Below are positions 24,112-35,399 of a stretch of DNA of 64,000 bases, in pieces. Origin of the DNA: Tetragonia tetragonoides (Eukaryota > Streptophyta > Magnoliopsida > Caryophyllales > Aizoaceae); contig CM076150.1 of assembly GCA_038025085.1 (NCBI GenBank), positions 1,490,501 to 1,554,500 on the forward strand. Direction: 5' to 3'. The position numbers and the translations under genes were made by a program. The notes below the pieces were generated by a model that saw only the letters and a program-made list of their open reading frames with translations, had not been told where the DNA came from and did no database searches. Position 1 is the stretch's first letter, and every line of letters begins with the position of its first letter.

Positions 24112-24899
24112 CATAGACAATCCGTCTTGATTAGAGAGATGTAAGAGAGCGAATAGAACAGCGATTACCCATATTGTTCACCGAAGATACAATCACGCCA
24201 TGAACTTAATGACTCTAGTGTGCGCACTACCTCTAGTATAATATTAAACGAGTCTAGAGCACTTAATAAATGGGGAATGATCTGTCCAAGACACACTATG
24301 AGGTGTCCATAACTAACTTGGGAATCACGCATCCCTTGAACTACACCATTAGGTGTAATCCCGATTGCTCAACTACTCCTAGGGATCCATTAGGAGCCTT
24401 ACTCTCATTTAATTCAATTCGTATAATTTGCATTGGTTGACATAGTGGTACTACGATACCACGACTTACTAATTCATTTCATGCTCTTGACAATGAATAG
24501 TAAATAACGACGATAATGATAATTAAATACGATGAGAATTAAACATACTTTAATTCAATAACGATAATTCAACAAAGATGACATGCAATGTCTAGCACAA
24601 TTTCTACAGCACTTCGGGAGGGTAATATGGGGCATGTCTACTATGTTGTGCCGCACGGTGTAGTGCAGGATTTTTTTTTTTTTAATTTCAGCCTTTAGAT
24701 CTTTGCTTTTAATCTCAGCCATTCATTCTAGTTGACTGGAAACCTGTTACATAATTTGGAAAGCTTATTTTGCCTGTCAAGAAGGAAAAGAGGAGGGAAG
24801 ATTATTTTTTCTTTAAAAAAAAGATTCATTCACCTCTTCTTGCATCTCACTCTCCTACTCTCACTCTCTTACTCACTCTGTCTTTCCATGACCAGAAAA

Positions 24900-26470
24900 T
24901 GAGTGTTAACTGGAGTAAAAGTTTGAAAAGTTGATATACATTAGGATTTTAAATTGCAGTATTGGGGCTTTGAAATTAATAAAGTAAAATTAAATTTGTA
25001 GTATGAACAAAAATAGAGTAAGTTCTATCTTTTTAACCAAATAGAAAGGTGATAATTGGTGTACTAGTTAAACATTATGGTCCACCAATACGTTTCTAAG
25101 TACAAACAATAAAATAAAAATCTACGAACTTGTAAAAAGAATAAATAATTGTTGTACCAGTTAAAATTTTGGCCCGCCAATATAATTCTAAGTACATTTA
25201 ATAGAATAAATATTAACGATATTGTTACAAAATAAATAGTTGGTGTTTCTGATAAATATTACGAATCAACAATATATTTGTGACTTATTACTTTAATAGA
25301 AAAGTAATAACATTAAGGTGGCGTACTATTTAAACTTTCTAGTCCACCAATATGTTTGTGAATTATTTTACTAAAAAAAGAGTTGCATAAATGGTCTACT
25401 ATTGGAAGAAGATGGCGCACCATTTTCTCAAAATGGTCATGCTGAATTTGAGTACTAATTTATCAAAATGGAGTGTGCGTAATTATTTATACATGCACAA
25501 ATTTTTGGGTGCTTGCATTTGTACCCAGCTGCGTACAAATAATGCCCAAAAATTAAATGGGCCGCGTCTCAATCTAAAAGCCCAGCCCAACTGTACACAT
25601 GGGGTATAATACATTCTACAATAAAAAATGATGCATCAATCCTGAACATTAGTGCAATATATTTATATTATAGATGAAGATTGTAGTTGATGAATTGTAT
25701 ATACTTCTTTGAAGAAAGTGTATGCACATGCGTTAGAATATATTGTCTTTATGAAAATAAATTTTTAGTTGATGAAACTTATTTGGTATAAAATCAATAA
25801 CATTGGTGAATCACTAAATATAAATTACTAACCCTATTTGAAGTTATTATTTTGAGATGTGCAGTGTGCGTAATTATGGAGTACCATAGGTTACTTGAAA
25901 ATTAAAACAAAATCATTAAAAAGTAATGAAATGCATGACATGGTAAACTGTATGTTAATAGAAAATCAAATTAAGATAATGAAAAATAATTATATGGGTT
26001 ATAATTTATTTTTTTGGTTGTCTTTGTCATTTATTGTTGTTGTTGTGTATTTGTTGTCTTTGCAAAATAGGTGTGGATCAAATTGCTCATAAAATATAAT
26101 CTATAAATTCATAAATAATAACGCATAACATGTAACTCTTATAAATTAGTTGTCTAGTTGTAAAAAAAAGAGGGGGGAAAGACTGAAGAAGAGGTCGGTT
26201 CTTAAGAACTAGTTTTGTCTACTTGTAAGGATCTTGGACATTTTGCAGTGTCTTTGCGATTCTTATAGAATTGTAATTTGTAAATTAATCGGGGATTAAA
26301 TAAGTTCAAGGAACCGTCGAGTTATAAAACCATTGAAAGACATTGAATTGAAGAAAAATCATGAAATGGTCAAAAAAATTTGTTACCAACGTTTTATTGA
26401 AGGAAAAACCAATGGGTTAATAAAACATACCCAACAATTAGCATTCCAAAATATGGCAGTAAGAACCGTA
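24900..26470. other. Left arm of the MULE: AT-rich inverted-repeat sequence
   Basis: Contains recurring phrases such as GTCCACCAATA and TTAAACATTATGG that pair with the right arm (31400-31700). No coding sequence is supported. Confidence 0.5.
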
Positions 26471-26477
26471 TTGTAAC

Positions 26478-27764
26478 TCAAATGAATGCAAACAAAGCAT
26501 ATGAGTGATTTCTCTTAAAATATAACGACATCCAGCTTTGAGGCTTTCCTATCGGGTGCTCTTTCCCTTTATCGGTCATGATCACTGTTCGCCTCATCTT
26601 AGCCTGGGAGTTGTCAAGTCCCAACATACTCTCGGACGTGTCAAGTCCGGAGCGCGCGTCTCGATCGTCCGGCCCATTGTCCTTGTCCCGAGCACTCAAG
26701 CTCCTTCCGAGTAGTTCCAGATCCTTTAAGCAACCAGGAGTCATGTTCGTTCCCATTGAGTTCATAGGGAGCGGATCTATGAATGCGCACCTCGCGTTTA
26801 AGGATCACTGTCCTTGTCTCGGCCATTGATGCCTCGTCGAGTAGTGTCCCATTAACCGAACAACCCATAAGCATCGCTAATGCAACACGACCCCTCGTTG
26901 ACAGGGATTCCTAAGGGTGAAAGTTTGGACTTTGGATTGGATTATGGCCTAGTCCAAATCCAATCCAAAAAATTTTGGATTCGAAATTTTGAGTCCAAAT
27001 CCAATCCAAACTAATTTTGGACTTTGATTTTTGAGTCTGAATCCAATCCGAATTATTTTCCGTAATCCAATCCGATCCGAATAATCCAATTTTTTCTTGA
27101 CTCTTTATCTTTTCTACAACAATCTCCATTACTTAAAAAAAGTTCATCGATAAGATAATAATACGAATGTCGAAGTCAACTACAAGTCTACAACATTCAT
27201 TATAAAAAAAATGCAAATTATGTGGTTTCAAAGGTGTTCGGTAATCTCCGCTTTGTGTACATGGAGAACACATATGTGTAAAGAGATAGCAAGTGGACGA
27301 GTGGCTTCTAAGGCATGACTTGAGTGAGTTGTTTGAAATGATCTTTCTCTCTTAATTTATGTATGCATTTTATTGTTGCCTTCAATCCCTTAGATTTGTA
27401 GTTTATACTATTTATTTTGGGCTAGTATCATTTTTGGATTGTATGTCTTTCTATTTATTAATTTATATCTAATTGGGATTGGATTGGATTATTGGACTCC
27501 GAAATGGCGAGTCCGAATCCAATCCGAAAACCCAAATAATATTTTTTTTGAGTCTAAATCCAATCCGAAATCCAAGAAGTCCAATCCGAATTGCCTAATT
27601 TGGATTGGATTGGATTGGATTTTGGATTGGATCCGAATAAGTTTCACCCCTAAGGATTCCTGAAGGCCCTCATGGAGGATCTTGTCCCTTTGATAAGCTT
27701 CACAGATAAAGCGCCCCGCAACCGTCTCAAAATAGTGACCCTCCTCTCGGCGCATGATGCACAA
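26478..27764 (-). pseudogene. Unidentified reading frame in the MULE, split by a hAT element
   Basis: On the minus strand an open frame runs from about 27764 to 27653 (with FETVAGRFICEAYQRDKI), and the same frame resumes at 26911 and continues to 26641 (with REVRIHRSAPYELNGNEHD). The 741-bp hAT element and one target copy lie between. A frameshift near 26640 is followed by another open stretch to 26478 containing NSQAKMRRTVIMTDKGKEH. Base composition is clearly more GC-rich than the surrounding arms. I do not recognise the family. It could be a degraded element protein or a captured host exon. The first codon is not determined. Confidence 0.5.
26912..27652. mobile_element. hAT-like non-autonomous element (741 bp) built of GGATTGGATT motifs
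   Basis: Ends are TAAGGGTGAAAG and, inverted, TAGGGGTGAAAC. The 8-bp flanks are GGGATTCC (26904-26911) and AGGATTCC (27653-27660), one mismatch. Both ends (26918-27085 and 27476-27640) consist of degenerate AATCCAATCCGAA or its complement. Removing it joins the interrupted reading frame. Confidence 0.75.
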
Positions 27765-28010
27765 TATCGAGCCCGTCGACTACTCGATAATGTGCATGGG
27801 ATATCCTATTCCGAGTAGACTCAATGTTGTCCTAAGACATGCTATTAAGCCTGCCCCCTTTCGGAGAAGCTCACTTAAATGTCATGATGTTTGCCAATCA
27901 TCCATGCACCCAGGGGAGGTAGAGAGTTGAACACCTACTACCCCCTAATGAATCTTATATGGTTCAGCCTAACTGATGGAGTAAACATCAAACTTGCATA
28001 ACTTTCATAC

Positions 28011-28510
28011 TCAATCTGCGATGGAACTCAAACCTTGTTTCTTACACCTTGCTTTGCACTCACATCTAGTAATTGACATGTCTTTCCTTGTCCGTTTACC
28101 TAGTTCAATGTTAGTTTGTCTGGTCCCCTGGTTTGAGCAAACCATAAGTCGTCCAATAGTATACCCAGTCACTCGACTTTGTGTCGCATAGCTGAGTCTC
28201 CTACTAAACCCTATCAACCTCGCGTAACAGTTATACCACTCCTCTCCTTCCTCTAACGAATCAAAATTCATTAGCAAAATCTGGTCCCTGGTGGGGGCAT
28301 TAAGGCAGTACCATAATCAGTAGTCACATCATCTTCACTCTCATCGTCCGATGAAATAGGAACTGGGGCATTCGCTGCTGTTTCTTCACCCATGTCCATA
28401 TTCTGAGACTCGGAAGACTCATGGAAAATGGATTCATCCGGGTGCTACGATGGTGTCCCTTCACTGCACGTATGATCCACTTGTAGTTCCTGTTTAGAGG
28501 GAAATACAAC
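28011..28510 (-). pseudogene. FAR1-type DNA-binding domain fragment, truncated
   Basis: FAR1/FHY3 proteins descend from MULE transposases and start with a WRKY-like zinc-binding FAR1 domain. Here the minus strand reads FDSLEEGEEWYNCYARLIGF, then GRLMVCSNQG and ITRCECKARCKK, which fits the FAR1 domain from its start through the Cys motifs. An acidic leader (SSDDESEDDV near 28340) precedes it in another frame, so a frameshift separates leader and domain near 28275. The frame stops at 28011 and no MULE transposase or SWIM domain follows. Confidence 0.72.
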
Positions 28511-28668
28511 GTACCGAGGATTTAGCATTCCCAAATGTCATCAATATAACTTTTTACATTCATTCCAAATCTACAGGCATGATAATATTTTTTAAGAACG
28601 AGTCGTGCCTTCAAACATGCCTTCATGCTTACTAAAGTTCGTCATTAATATATATGAACCTACGCAAT

Positions 28669-29090
28669 ATTATTCACTTACTAGTGGACCACATACTAAC
28701 TGATCAACTATTATAAGAACAAGGCATGCCCTGATGCATGCCTTAATGCTTACTATAGTCGACCAATTTAAACTATGGTGTACCATAGTGAGGACTAATC
28801 TCAATTTTTTTTATATCATTCACTTACTAGTGGACCACATATTAACTTATCAACTATTATAAGAACGGGGCATGCCCTGATGCATGCCTTATTGCTTACA
28901 ATAGTCGGCCTATTTCAACTCTGGTGTACCATAGTTTGGACAAATCTCAATCTTTTTTATATCATTCACTTACTAGTGGATCACAGAGTAACTGATGGAC
29001 TATTATAAGAACGGGGCATGCCCTGATGCATGCCTTAATGCTTACTATAGTCGGCCAATTTAAACTATGATGTACCATAGTTAAAAATCA
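28669..29090. repeat. About 150-bp tandem repeat, three imperfect copies
   Basis: Units start at about 28669, 28816 and 28964 with CATTCACTTACTAGTGGA and contain GGCATGCCCTGATGCATGCC and ACTATGGTGTACCATAGT. The last copy is slightly divergent. The array sits between the two inverted FAR1 fragments. Confidence 0.85.
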
Positions 29091-29289
29091 CCGACTATTG
29101 TAAGCATGAAGGCATGCCTCGTTCTTAAAATTGTTGAGCATTTTTCATATATGTTGTACCAGACATATAAATAGTTCTTCCCTAAGATTCAATGTAATGT
29201 TTTTAATTAACGAGATTTGGAAATGCTAATTCCTTCGTATGTTGTATTTCAATGTAAACAGGACCTACACATGGTCGGTCATTTTTCAT

Positions 29290-29620
29290 ATATGTAGTGA
29301 AGGGACACCGTTATATCACGGGACGAATCCACTATCCATGTGTCTTTCGAGTCTCAAAATGTGAACATGGGTGAAGAAACAGAACCAAATGCCACATACA
29401 GTTTCAATCTCGCCTGACGATGAGAGTGAAGATGATGTCATTACTGATTATGAGACTGCCTTAATGCCCCCACCATTGATCAAATTATGGAAATGAAGTT
29501 TGATTCATTAGATGAAGGAGATGAGTGATATAAGTGTTTTGCAAGGAGTGATATAGATGAAGGAGATGAGTGGTATATATATTGCTGCAACAACATTAAA
29601 AGTAAACATTTTTTATTTTG
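29290..29620 (+). pseudogene. Second FAR1-type gene start, inverted relative to the first
   Basis: On the plus strand the same acidic leader occurs (SPDDESEDDVITDYETALMP near 29410), then ATG 29493 opens MKFDSLDEGDE followed by TGA where the other copy has Trp, then YKCFARS. It resembles the minus-strand copy at 28510-28180 and then loses similarity. Head-to-head duplication of a gene start is the simplest reading. Confidence 0.65.
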
Positions 29621-30945
29621 TTGTCAAGTAACATATGTATAGTCCATATATCATTAGGCACACATCACTTTTCAAACATGATTACTCCAAATAAGACCTA
29701 TTATTTACTTGTATGTAACGATTCACCAATATTACTATTTTTTCATCAAATAAGTTTCATCAACTTAAAAATATTTATTTTTCATGAAGACAATACACAT
29801 GTAGACACACATAAACTCCCTATAAAGAAATATATAATACAAGTCATTAGCTACCAAAAATTCACTTTATAATTGCATAACATGTTTCCTACTTCAAATA
29901 ACCTAGTATATACACCATGTATTGAAATAAATCATTTCAATAAGGTATACATCGATCCACCAAAAACTTCAGTGACATCCTTTTTTAATATCACCCATTT
30001 CTTTTTCTCAACTTACAGATATAATACATTTTCCTAAGGTATATACAATTGATAATTATGGATTTTGAAAGATACTTCAATTTATTATTGTATAACATGT
30101 TTCCTGCATAAATAACGGTACTAATTACACCATCTATTTATATGAATCCTTTCACTACTGTACAAATCAGTCCGCCAACTAATTCATTGGTGAACCATTT
30201 TCCATATTAGAATAAATATAGAATAAGTCACCAATATTAGCTTAAGTGGACAACCCTTTGTTTCAAATGAAGTACATCAAAAAATTTATTTTCCTTACTT
30301 CAAATAGACAATCCATATTTCATAACAAGTAGCAGATACATCACTTTTACAACAAAATATATTAGCTTAAAAAGCACTATACAGAGACAACCTAAACTTT
30401 TATTTATTTTTCTCTTCTTATTTTATTTTATCTTGTTTTCTAGATTAATTTTCCCCGTTTTCCTTTCACATTTCTGAATTATATAGGATTTTTCCATAAT
30501 TTTTCCTCTTTAGTTTTAGTTAAAGTTTTTTTATTTAACTTCATTTTTTTTTCTTCAGATTTTGACATGATTTATTATTATTTTTTAAAAAATTTCGTAG
30601 GTTATTTTCTTTTATGAAAAAGAGGAAAATAAAAATAGAAAAAAAAAACTCACGACAAAGTAAAGATTATAAATTATATAATGGTGTTGCAATGATATTT
30701 TATTTTTTTTGTCAAGTAACGTATGTATACTCCATATATCATTAGGCACAATTACTTTTTAAACACAAATACTCCAAATAAGACTTATTATTTACATGTA
30801 ACAATTCACCAATATTACAATTTTTTCATCAAATAAGTTTCATCAAATTAAAAAAAATAAATTAATTTTCATGAATACAATATACACTTAGACACACGTG
30901 CAAACTCCTTACAAAGAAATATATAATATAAGACATTACCCACTA
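29606..30945. repeat. Direct duplication of about 250 bp inside the MULE
   Basis: 29606-29870 and 30700-30945 share long stretches such as TCCATATATCATTAGGCACA, TTTCATCAAATAAGTTTCAT and AAGAAATATATAATA in the same order and orientation. The sequence between is AT-rich and non-coding. Confidence 0.8.
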
Positions 30946-31057
30946 GTTCCATCTACAATATATGTTGCACCAATGTTCAGGGTTTATTATGTCGTATTTT
31001 TAATAGAAAAATGTATTATAATCCATATACACATTACGCACACTAAACTTTGATAAA

Positions 31058-31315
31058 TAAGGGTGTGTTTGATAGAGCTTATACGGTCAGTTCAGTTCAG
31101 TTCAGATGTCAATTCAGTGATTTGAAATTCAGTTAAATGTTGTTCAGTTCAGTTCACTAGTGCTGAGTTCAGAATCATACTTTTTGTCTCACATATCAAG
31201 TTGTGTTCAGTTCAGTTCAGTTCAGTTGTGTCCAGTTCAGTTCAATAGTGTTCAGTTTAGTAATGTTGAATTCAGTTTAGTTCTGGTAAGTTCAGCTCTA
31301 TCAAACGCACCCTTA
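31058..31315. mobile_element. MITE with GTTCAGTTCA repeats
   Basis: Ends TAAGGGTGTGTTTGATAGAG and, inverted, TAAGGGTGCGTTTGATAGAG form a long near-perfect inverted repeat. The interior is full of TTCAGTTCAG. The outermost TAA/TTA may be part of the repeat or a 3-bp PIF/Harbinger-type target site. It is inside the MULE. Confidence 0.65.
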
Positions 31316-32947
31316 GTACTCCAAATCAGTTTGACCATTTAGAGATAATGATGCATCGTCTTTGTTTCGAATGGTTAGTATTTATGTGACTCGTTTTTCA
31401 GTTAACTAAGTCACAGACATATTGGTATACCAAAAAGTTTAATTGGTCTACTACTTTTTCCAATAAAGTAAGTTACAAACATATTGTTGGACCATAATGT
31501 TTAACTAGTACACCAATTTTATATTTATGTTATAAGTTCGCCAATTGTTATTCTATTTAATCTACTTGTAAACATATTGGCAGACCATAATGTTTAACTT
31601 GTACATATATTTAGTTATGTTACAAGTTCATCTATTTTCATTCAATCTAATACTCCGTATATTAGTTTTACTACATATCTAAAAGTAAATACACCACTTC
31701 TTCTAATTTTTACATTGCTTTCTCGCGTAATTACAATGGCTCATTTTACAATGCGTCATGTCACTTAAATTAGTCGACTACTACGTTTATTGGTCGAACA
31801 AAATGCGCAGATTGAATTTCCAGTCAAAAGAGCCTTCGTAACCGGCTCTAGCCCTTCATTGTCAACGCCATTGTGTCTCACGCGCCTAAAAGTCAAACTA
31901 CATGGTGCGGCACAATATTATAGTAAACGCGGTAATATGATATCCAAAAATCACAAATCATCCAAATACATCCAATGATAAATATATAGGTTCTCACTAG
32001 CACTCAATAATACCTATACCAATTAGCAAATATCTAATAGCATAATAAGACTAACAGTCCACCATTCAACAATTGTCTAATATCCAACAAATGGACCAAT
32101 TAATTCTCGAAACATGATAATATCGACATGCTCATTATAATTCATAATTACAGTAGTAAACATGCTTAATAAATATGATAATAACGATGATATAATTTAA
32201 TCATGCTTTGCATATTAAATTCACAACAAATTTCCCAATTAGCACATAACAAATCAAAATAGTTTTGATAGGGCTTTGGAAGAAGTTAGGCATGAGCGCT
32301 TACCACTAAAGCGCTTCCAATAGTAGCTACACTCCAACAATTAAAGACAATCACGCTTGCTCGTTAGTTCCTAATTAAAAACAATTACCGGACCAATATT
32401 AATTAAATACGAAGATTCAAACAATAACGAAATATTGATCTGATAATATTATTAAATCCCTCAATTTATTTCAACCAATCTAAACTTTTGAAAATCCGAA
32501 TTCCGAATCCGAATGAGTGCAGAAAAATATAAACAAGAAAATAAAATCTGCTGAAAATCGAAAATAAATAATTAAGAAAATAAAAATCGAAACCCTAACT
32601 TCAAACCAAGTTTAGGTCACGGTCACTCATGTATGGGGCCCATGACCTGATCCATCACCATCACCACCACCCACCGACCACCCAGGGCCGGTGAGGGCGG
32701 CGGTGGCTCGCCGGAGCCACGAGAGAGAGAGAGAGAGAGCAAAGGGAAGGGCGAGGCCACAGGCCACCACAGGCGACCACCTGGTGGCGCCGTGGTGGTC
32801 GTGCGGTGGCGCGACCCAAAACAGGGGAGAGAGAGAGAGGAGGATTACGGGAGAGAGAAAGGGAGAAAGAAAGAGAAAGAGAAAGAGAAGGAGAAAGAGG
32901 AGGCGGTTACCGGCGGGAGGGAATTGCCGGTATGGTGGTTCTCCAGT

Positions 32948-34137
32948 CACTACAAAAAAACATGCGATTTGCTACCAATTGAATCGGTCGCTAATAACCT
33001 AAAATCGGTCGCTAAAGTTCGTCAGCGACCGATTTGCGACCGATTTTCGTCGGTCGCTAAAATCTTGGTGGCTAAGTGCTTATCGGTCGCAAAAAATATA
33101 GCGACCGATACCTGTCGGTCGCTAAAAGTATTTATACGGAAAAAAAATATCCAGATTAGCAGCCAAAATATTTAGCTGCTAATCTGGAATTTATGACTAT
33201 AGGAAATTTGCAATATCAAAGGCACTCATAACAGAGACAAAAGAAACATAAGGAGATTGAGAATGAGAATAATACACCAAACTTGATAAAATTCACCAAA
33301 CAATACACCAAACTTGATAAAATTTACAAACAATTACTCTTAATCATTCAATAGTCAAAAAACATGAAAATATTACAGATCTAACTTCCTAAAACAACGA
33401 CTTTATTACTACAATTTTTTTTTTTGATGAATTCGACCTAAAATCTGAACTACCAAAACGAAATTGAAAACTAAAACAAAAAAGAAGAATAAACCTAAAA
33501 AAAATCAAACTTTTAGATGTACTAGACAAAACCCGAACTAAACTCGAGATCTATACCAACAAAGTCACCAACTCACAATCAAGATCGATGGAGAAGAAGC
33601 TCGATCTAGTTCATGGACAAAGAGTTGCCGAGGAGAGAGAACACGGTGGATGAGTGGACATTTCCCCGCCCAGGTAACCACCGATCTTGACCTCAACCAC
33701 CATTGAAGGTCTTCACGAAGAAGAGGTAGAAAGAGGGGCTAGATGATGGAGGGAGAGAGGGAGGCTGAGGTGGTGGCGAGAAGTGGTCTAGATTGACATG
33801 GCGGCGGCGAGAATTATGAAATGGTCGACGGCGAGATAAATGAAGTGGTCGGCGGCGAGAATTTTGAAGTGGTCGGCGTCGATGAAGATTTTTGGTTGTA
33901 GATCTGGTGGAGATTGAAAGAGAAGAGAGAGAAGGAAGAGAGAGACAAAGGGGACGGAGTAAACAAGGGCCAAGGAAGGGGCTAGGGATGATTTAAAGTG
34001 TTGGCTTTTATATCTGTGAGGGTTTGTGGGGGGGCGACTAATTGAGTAAGTTCACTTCCCCATTCAATTTCTGAAGTAGCGATCGAATGAGATTCGGTAG
34101 CTAAAATCGGTAGCAAATCGCATATTTTTTTGTAGTG
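32948..34137. mobile_element. CACTA non-autonomous element, 1.19 kb
   Basis: Terminal inverted repeats of 29 bp start CACTACAAAAAAACATGCG on the left and CACTACAAAAAAATATGCG on the right (inverted), one mismatch over the full length. The 3-bp duplication AGT is at 32945-32947 and 34138-34140. CGGTCGCTAAA-type subterminal motifs crowd the left end. No transposase is present. It sits in the GC/GA-rich block of LTR copy B. Confidence 0.93.
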
Positions 34138-35399
34138 AGTGAGCAACCCGAGGAGAGAGAGAGCGCTCGGTGAGGGCGAGAGAGAAAGGAGAGAGAGACT
34201 GTGTGTCGTGCATTGTGAGAAGGAAGAAAGAGAAAGTGATGACGATTTTGATCAGTTGTGAAAACTGACTACTTGTCCCATCTTTTTCTTCATATAGGCA
34301 CTGAGTCAATTAAAGTCAATTTCTAATAGGTTTAGGAAAACTTTAATTAATTTTCTGATTTAAATTGCTAATTAATTAAGCTAATTAAAACAATATGAAT
34401 AGTTCTTATTCATATATAAAATATTTTAATTAAACTTCCCAAATTTGATAAATATAAACTATGAAATCCCATAATGATCGCTAATATTATTATGGCTTTA
34501 ATTGAATAAATCGAATCCTTGAATGAAAATACAATTTAATCTCCGAAACTATTTATAAATCATTTATAAACCAATATAATAACACTACAACAAAAATGCT
34601 ATTTTTTACCCTAAAATTCTTGATTTTCTACACCTACAAGCGTGGAAAATTGTATTTTTCACGCTTTAAAAAGCGTGGAAAAAATCAATGTGGAGATTTC
34701 TCACACTTTTGAGTGTCATATTTTTCCACACTTTTAAGCGTGGATAATTGAACTTTCTACGCATATATGTGTCATAATATCCCATTTTACTTTGAAGATG
34801 AATGAGTATTTATGTCACTTAAAGGTGTGGCAAAAAGGGCGGGAATTTGGAACAACAAATAAAACAACAAATTTTGGTGGGAAAATATTTTCGAGGCATA
34901 CCTACAGCCAACCGTTGTATATCACATAAGAACTTTTTTTCTTTGGACAAAGAAACAAGCTAATATTATTCATCCACTTGGGGGAAAAAGTGTATTATAC
35001 AAATTTACAGCAAAACATCAAGGACATAAACAATCGCCTCTTAACCTGAAAAAGAAAGCAAACCCAAAAAAGCACTCACACAAGCTAAATAAAATCCTTA
35101 TAGACAGAAAAGACTACAATATAATTGGAACTGAATCAAACTGCAGATTTTAGTAAAAGGTCTGTATAGTTGTTGATGAGCTTGTAATTCCGCTCCCTCA
35201 ATATTTCGTTAATTGATGCTGAAAAAGCTGTCCTTCTGGCTCAATGCAGTATGTTCTCACCACACCACAGTACTTCTAAAACCACTTGAGCTCATCTGCC
35301 TCATAGGTCTAGGAGTAATGCAAAGTCATTTCAAAATATTAGACCAGATTTCAGCTGATAGGTGGAGCAAAAGAAGAACTATCCAGCAGATTGTGATTC

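Larger units (their letters stand above)
24630..31930. mobile_element. Mutator-like element (MULE), 7.3 kb, non-autonomous
   Basis: Flanked by a perfect 9-bp duplication, GGTAATATG, at 24621-24629 and 31931-31939, the size made by Mutator-like elements. Terminal inverted repeats share TACTAT and TTGTGCCGCAC, and longer inverted similarity continues inward (for example ACTAGTTAAACATTATGG near 25065 against its complement near 31492). Inside are two FAR1-type fragments in opposite orientations, an unidentified reading frame, a hAT element, tandem repeats and a direct duplication. No complete MULE transposase or SWIM zinc finger was seen, so it is probably moved in trans. Confidence 0.85.

Noticed and set aside
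28669..29090. The spaced repeats as a CRISPR-like array
   Set aside because: Units are about 150 bp, degenerate, and in a plant MULE. There are no short identical repeats with unique spacers.
29618..29872. 84-codon frame in the MULE
   Set aside because: It sits in the duplicated AT-rich block, and the second copy (about 30710-30945) does not keep the frame.
32627..33175. Overlapping frames on both strands in the GC/GA-rich block
   Set aside because: They come from the LTR's GC-rich and GA-rich sequence and run across the CACTA boundary at 32948, so they are not genes.
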